Source of the DNA: Prorocentrum cordatum
Taxonomy: Eukaryota; Sar; Dinophyceae; Prorocentrales; Prorocentraceae
Direction: 5' to 3'
NCBI GenBank assembly: GCA_963575745.1
Contig: CAUYUJ010020255.1
Span: 15,001-79,000, forward strand
DNA: 64,000 nt
Made by a program: the position numbers and the translations under genes. Positions 59,880 to 64,000 of this stretch are shown piece by piece. Numbering within the stretch: position 1 is the first letter of the stretch; every line of letters begins with the position of its first letter. A model generated the notes under the pieces. The model was given only the letters and a program-made list of their open reading frames with translations, was not told the DNA's origin and searched no databases.

Positions 59880-60491
59880 TTGGTCCCCCCTGCCGGGTAA
59901 CAATTGCATTTTTGACTTAAAATCCTCCTCCCGGGGCTCGCACCCTGATTTTTGTTGAAGGGGAAGTGATGGTCACCAACATGCTGTGTTGTGCCCCGAG
60001 TTACAGCAACAACGGCTCCCTGATACTTCCTCGCAAGTTATTCCCAAATCGCGCTCTCGCGCGGGACTTCCTCGCAATAGCAAAAGAATCGCGCTCTCGC
60101 GTGGGACTTCCTCTCAATTTACTCAGACGCCGCGCCCTCGACACTCAGGAATCTCGCTCTCGTTCGAAATTTCCTCACCAATCATGCAGGGCACACGTTT
60201 CAACAACCCGCCTGCCCATTGTCTCTTCCTTCCATCCGTCCTCACACCCCCTGCCTTAGGGGCTGCACGAAATACACGTTGATGGTAAGAATGGTACACC
60301 CCAAAGGGCGTATGATCGAAGACGAAGAGGGCGGGCATCGAAGGTTTAGGATATACCTGATGAGTGGCACGCGGGCAGATTAGAGCGAACAATATTTAAA
60401 TAAGTAATGTTGTTTTCGTTGCCGATGTCGCTGCCGTTGCCGTTCTCTGTTGTTGCTGCTGTTGTTGTTGCTGTCGTTGTCGTTGTCGTCG

Positions 60492-60534
<43 letters not shown>

Positions 60535-60715
60535 CGTCAATGTCGTTGTCGCTGTCATTGTTATTGTTGCTGCTGTTGATGGTGTTGTTGTCGTTGCCGT
60601 CGTCGTCGTCGCCGTCGTTGTTGTTGTTGTTGCTGGTGGTTGTTGCTGTAATGGTTCTTGTTGTTTTGATTATATGTTGATGTTGCTGTTGGGATTCCAT
60701 TCTCAGTTCTAGTGA
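59880..60715 (+). repeat. Complex repeat unit U5 ending in (TTG)n
   Basis: Head CCCGGGGCTCGCACCCTG, body GCAACAACGGCTCCC, tail AGAGCGAACAATATTTAAA followed by about 250 bp of TTG/GTC triplets. Confidence 0.75.
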
Positions 60716-60904
60716 ATAATTTGTGTTGATCACCCTTTCCAATGACCATTGCAATTTTCAATCAGAGTTCGTCTCCCAGGGCTCGCACCTTTTTCCCTAC
60801 CTAGGCTCTGCCTAGAGGGTTCTTAATTTGTTTACTTAAAGGGGCCGGGCGGTGTAAAACGCCCCGGGCGGTTCCCCCAGTTGCGCCCCCTGGGTTCACC
60901 CAGC

Positions 60905-61410
60905 TTAGCTTAGCTAAGCTAAGCTTAGCTTATCTCATCTTAGCTTAGCTTGGCTTAGCTTGGCTTAGCTTAGCTTGGCTTAGCTTATCTCATCTTAGCT
61001 TAGGTTAGCTTAGCTTTGCCTAGCCTAGGTCAGCTTAGCTTTAGCTTTAGCTTAGCTTTAGCTTAGCTGTAGCTTAGCTGTAGCTTAGCTTCAGCTTTAG
61101 CTTTAGCTTAGCTTTAGCTTAGCTTCAGCTTTAGCTTTATATTTAGCTTTAGCTTAGCGTTAGCTTAACGTTAGCTTTATCATAGCTTTAACTTAGCTTC
61201 AGCCTAGCTTTAGCCTAGCTTTAGCTTAGCTTTAGCTGAGCTTCAGCTTAGCTTTAGCTGAGCTTTACCTGAGCTTTAGCTTAGCTTTACCTCAGCTTTA
61301 GCTTAACTTTAGCTTAGCTGTAGCTTGGATTTAGCTTAGCTTCAGCTTAGCTTCAGCTTAACTTTAGCTTAGCTTTAACTTAGCTTTACCTTAGCTTTAC
61401 TGTTATTACT
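60905..61410. repeat. AGCTTAGCTTTAGCTT satellite
   Basis: Over 500 bp of AGCTTAGCTT and TTAGCTTTAGC units. The first 30 bp (AGCTTAGCTAAGCTAAGCTT) is palindromic. Confidence 0.95.
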
Positions 61411-61479
61411 AATGCTGCTTTCCTAGGGGCTCCAACTCCTAGGTAGGGTCGCACTGGGATAATTTACACAAGTAAATGA

Positions 61480-62138
61480 AGGGTAACTCAACTGGGTTGT
61501 TGGCCCCCGGTTTGCAACAACAACGGCTCCCGCCTGATATTTCCTGAGTGTTGTTCCCGAGGACGCGCTCTCGCGCGGGACTTCCAAACACTTTATGCAG
61601 GGATCGCGCTCTGGCACGAGACTTCCTCGCAATTTATTCACACGCCGCGCCCTCGCCACTCAGGAATCACGCTCTCGCTGTGGATGTCCTCGCGATCGAG
61701 TTGGGAATCGCGCTATCGCTCGAGACTTCCTCGCGACTCCCATAATATTCAGGCTTCGGCAATACGCCTTCTCGACCTGGCCGCCTGGGCCCGCCTTCCC
61801 GACCAGTCCGTTAGGGTTTACCCGCCCGATCTGTCCGTCTGGTTCTGCCACGTCTTTTCTGCTCCTAGCCCCCATCCTGCTACTCTCTCGTGCTTCCCCC
61901 CCTTGTTCCCTTCCATCCGTCCTCTCTTCCCCCCAATACGGGCTGCATGAAATACATGTTGCAGGTGAGAAATATTTTTCCCTCATGGGGGTACGATCGA
62001 AGATGACGAAGGCGGGTATCGAAGGCTTTGGATATACGTGTTGAATGGTGCGCGATCAGGTGAAACATATCAGCCTTAAACTGATTAGTGTTGTTGTTGC
62101 TGCTGCACTGTTGTAAATGTTGTTGTGAATGTTGTTAA

Positions 62139-62189
<51 letters not shown>

Positions 62190-62215
62190 GTTGTTGTTGT
62201 GTTGTTGTCGTCGTC
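61480..62215 (+). repeat. Complex repeat unit U6 ending in (TTG)n
   Basis: Body GCAACAACAACGGCTCCCGC and TCGCTCGAGACTTCCTCGCG, tail GGGGGTACGATCGAAGATGA and AGCCTTAAACTGATT, then (TTG)n from about 62125. Confidence 0.75.
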
Positions 62216-62312
62216 CTCGCCCGCGACCCCATCGCGACCCGCCCGCGACGCACCCGCGACCCACCCCTCGACCTGCCCGCGACGCACCCGCGATCCACCC
62301 TCGCCCGCCCCC
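62216..62312. repeat. CGCGACCCACC minisatellite (inverted copy of the 25.15-kb array)
   Basis: CCCGCGACCCATCGCGACC-type 10-bp units. On the minus strand these read GGTGGGTCGCG, the same unit as at 25150-25535, and again they adjoin an AAC/TTG run. Confidence 0.8.
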
Positions 62313-62529
62313 TCACTCTTGTCCGCAATCGCGGGGTGCTGCGTAGCATAAAGGGAGCCTAATTACGAAAGACACGTACGCACCCACCCACGTACATGAA
62401 CACGGTCCCCCAATCCGCGAGACTGGCTGACACGAAAAATCGCGCGATGCGTACTCTCGATACCAACGTGGATTCATGCACATGTACGTCCTTCTCTCGC
62501 TCCGCATGATCCGCTGGCCTCGTCGGCGT

Positions 62530-63122
62530 GTGCGAGACGCTTTTCCGTCGGAGTCGCCGTCGGCAACGACGACGCTCCAATTCTCTGTCTTCGTCGTCGT
62601 CGTCGTCGTCGCCGTCGTGTCGTCGTAGTCGTCGTCGGCACTTTCCTCCTTTCCATGGGCCTTCCTTCGCAAGCGAATCGGCCAGACGGAGCCGAATGGA
62701 GGACCCTTCCCTTAGAGATCCCATCCCCGCGTGGGGGGTGGGAGGATCCGGGGGAGGGCCCCCGGGGGGGGGGTCCCGGGCGGGGCCCCCATGGTGTCCC
62801 CGGGGGGGTCCCGGGGGGAGGTCCAGGGAAGGGGTCCGAGGGTGGCCGCGGGAGCCGTGGCCCCTGCCCTCGCCGACCAAGGACGGCCTCGAGAGAGAGC
62901 CCCGCAGAACCGCGGAGAGGGGGAGCACCAGTCGAATCGAAGGGAAGCCCCTTCCCTCTGAGGCCTTCTCCTCCTCCTCCTCCTCCTCCTCCTCCTCCTC
63001 TCCAAGGTGGGATCGCCGGGGGTGGGGGGTCCGGGGGGATCGCCGGGGGCGGTCCCGGGGAGGGGGGTCCCCGGGGTGTGTGTCCCGAGGCCAGCAGGCT
63101 CCGCAAAGGCCGCCACGAGGAC

Positions 63123-63179
<57 letters not shown>

Positions 63180-63240
63180 ACCTCGACGCCCCTCTTCAAG
63201 ATCGGCGGCGCTGGCCGTAAAGCCTTCGCAATCTTTGCTT
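62530..63240 (+). repeat. GTC-bounded composite repeat, copy 2
   Basis: (GTC)n at 62530-62640, a GGGGTCCCGGGG-rich middle, TCGAATCGAAGGGAAGCCCC, (CTC)n, then (GTC)n and GGCCGTAAAGCCTTCGCA. The ends match 46730-47660. Confidence 0.6.
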
Positions 63241-63495
63241 GGCGAGAGGGGGATTCGTAATCATCTGACGTGGCACGGGGCGCACGGGGCGCTCAGAACC
63301 AATCCTTACAACAAGCAACACCTGCTTCCGCCACTGGCGATAGCAGCCTGCGCAACCAACGAACACACGGCTTCTGCAACACACGCACACACGACAGATC
63401 CGCGCAAACAGCTCACAACTCCCCTCGAAACAGGCAACAATGGCTTCCGAAACATAAGAAGGCGCCTTCTGTACCTTATTTCGGGATCTTCATTA

Positions 63496-63675
63496 TACAG
63501 TGGGGGCCCGACCACAAGGAACCCTCCACAAGAAACCCAACCCTGAGACCCCAGGACGCCCATGGTTTTTTGGTGTTGGAGCGTCACGCTCTCCATCGCA
63601 AAACCATCGAAATCCGAGAAACCCAGGGCACCCTGGAGGCAAACAAGGTATTCCTTGGCATGGGCCCCCACTGTA
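63496..63675. mobile_element. MITE family A, copy 3 (best preserved ends)
   Basis: TA|CAGTGGGGGCCC...GGGCCCCCACTG|TA, 180 bp with both TAs. The termini are perfect inverted repeats of 12 bp. The interior matches copies 1 and 2. Confidence 0.88.
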
Positions 63676-63778
63676 TTGCATCGCTTTCCGCCACAAGCCA
63701 CAGCAATCTCCGCGTGAACGGACACGTGTTTCCGCCCGAGCCCACGGCGGGAGTGGCAGGACAAGACAGGGCAGGCAG

Positions 63779-64000
63779 GACGGCGCACCGGCCACCAGAG
63801 AGTGTAGCCCAGGTCGAAGTCGCACGGCCTTCTCGCGCATAATTCTGGACGCTCCCGTCCAAGACTCGTTGTCTACATGCGTTAGGACGGTGCACCGGCC
63901 ACTAGCGAGCGCAACCCAAGTCAAAGTCGCTGGGCCTTCTCGCGCCTGTTTCTTGACGCTCCCGTCCAGGACTCGTTGTCTACATGCGTTTGGCCGAGAA
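63779..64000. repeat. Two tandem copies of a 108-bp unit, cut by the window end
   Basis: CGCACCGGCCACCAG...CTCGTTGTCTACATGCGTT occurs at 63783-63883 and again from about 63891, with about 85% identity. Confidence 0.85.

Overview
This window looks like nuclear DNA of a dinoflagellate, or a close relative. The evidence is very GC-rich DNA packed with microsatellites and satellites, very low coding density, genes and most element remnants on one strand (minus), introns with GC-AG or possible GA-AG ends as well as GT-AG, and retroelement remnants of a type I associate with dinoflagellate genomes. A high-GC genus such as Prorocentrum is possible, but I cannot fix the species. There is no bacterial-style operon, no CRISPR array and no tRNA or rRNA gene that I can support.

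The main gene is a copper-type P1B ATPase (ATP7/CopA family). It runs on the minus strand from an ATG at 55555 to about 23890. I can rebuild nine in-frame exons (1509, 198, 285, about 528, 126, 279, 81, 123 and at least 240 nt) separated by introns of 165 nt to 12.3 kb. Together they give about 1123 residues: two intact metal-binding HMA domains, a third HMA-like domain without CxxC, TM1-TM7, and the TGES, CPC, DKTGT, HP, TGDN and GDGxND motifs. The last helix (TM8) was not found. Several introns sit between short direct repeats and contain inverted-repeat elements, which suggests intron gain by transposition.

Downstream on the same strand, about 15045-15889 holds part of a voltage-gated cation channel (S1-S4, with a clean 62-nt GT-AG intron). 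Towards the left end lie two mobile-element genes, both minus: a hAT-like transposase (429-2857) and an ORF (3929-6716) with a papain-like cysteine protease signature and a zinc ribbon, broken by a 221-bp insertion between 10-bp direct repeats.

Remnants of non-LTR retroelements lie at about 10.0-10.7 kb (plus), 13.05-14.78 kb, 26.9-28.05 kb and 35.6-38.6 kb (all minus). The last one sits inside ATPase intron 5. Two MITE-like families with TA target duplications and CAGT termini are present (A: 3382, 53697, 63496; B: 47706, 50553).

The rest is repeat. Satellites have periods of about 33 bp (7.3-9.8 kb), 6 bp (11-12.1 kb), 73 bp (12.1-12.5 kb), 89 bp (20.5-21.6 kb), 43 bp (40.5-41.1 kb), 115 bp (32.1-32.4 kb) and 100 bp (56.9-58.4 kb). 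Longer dispersed repeats occur at 43-46 and 59-62 kb, and many di- and trinucleotide runs occur throughout. Long open frames inside these arrays are by-products of repeat composition, not genes.
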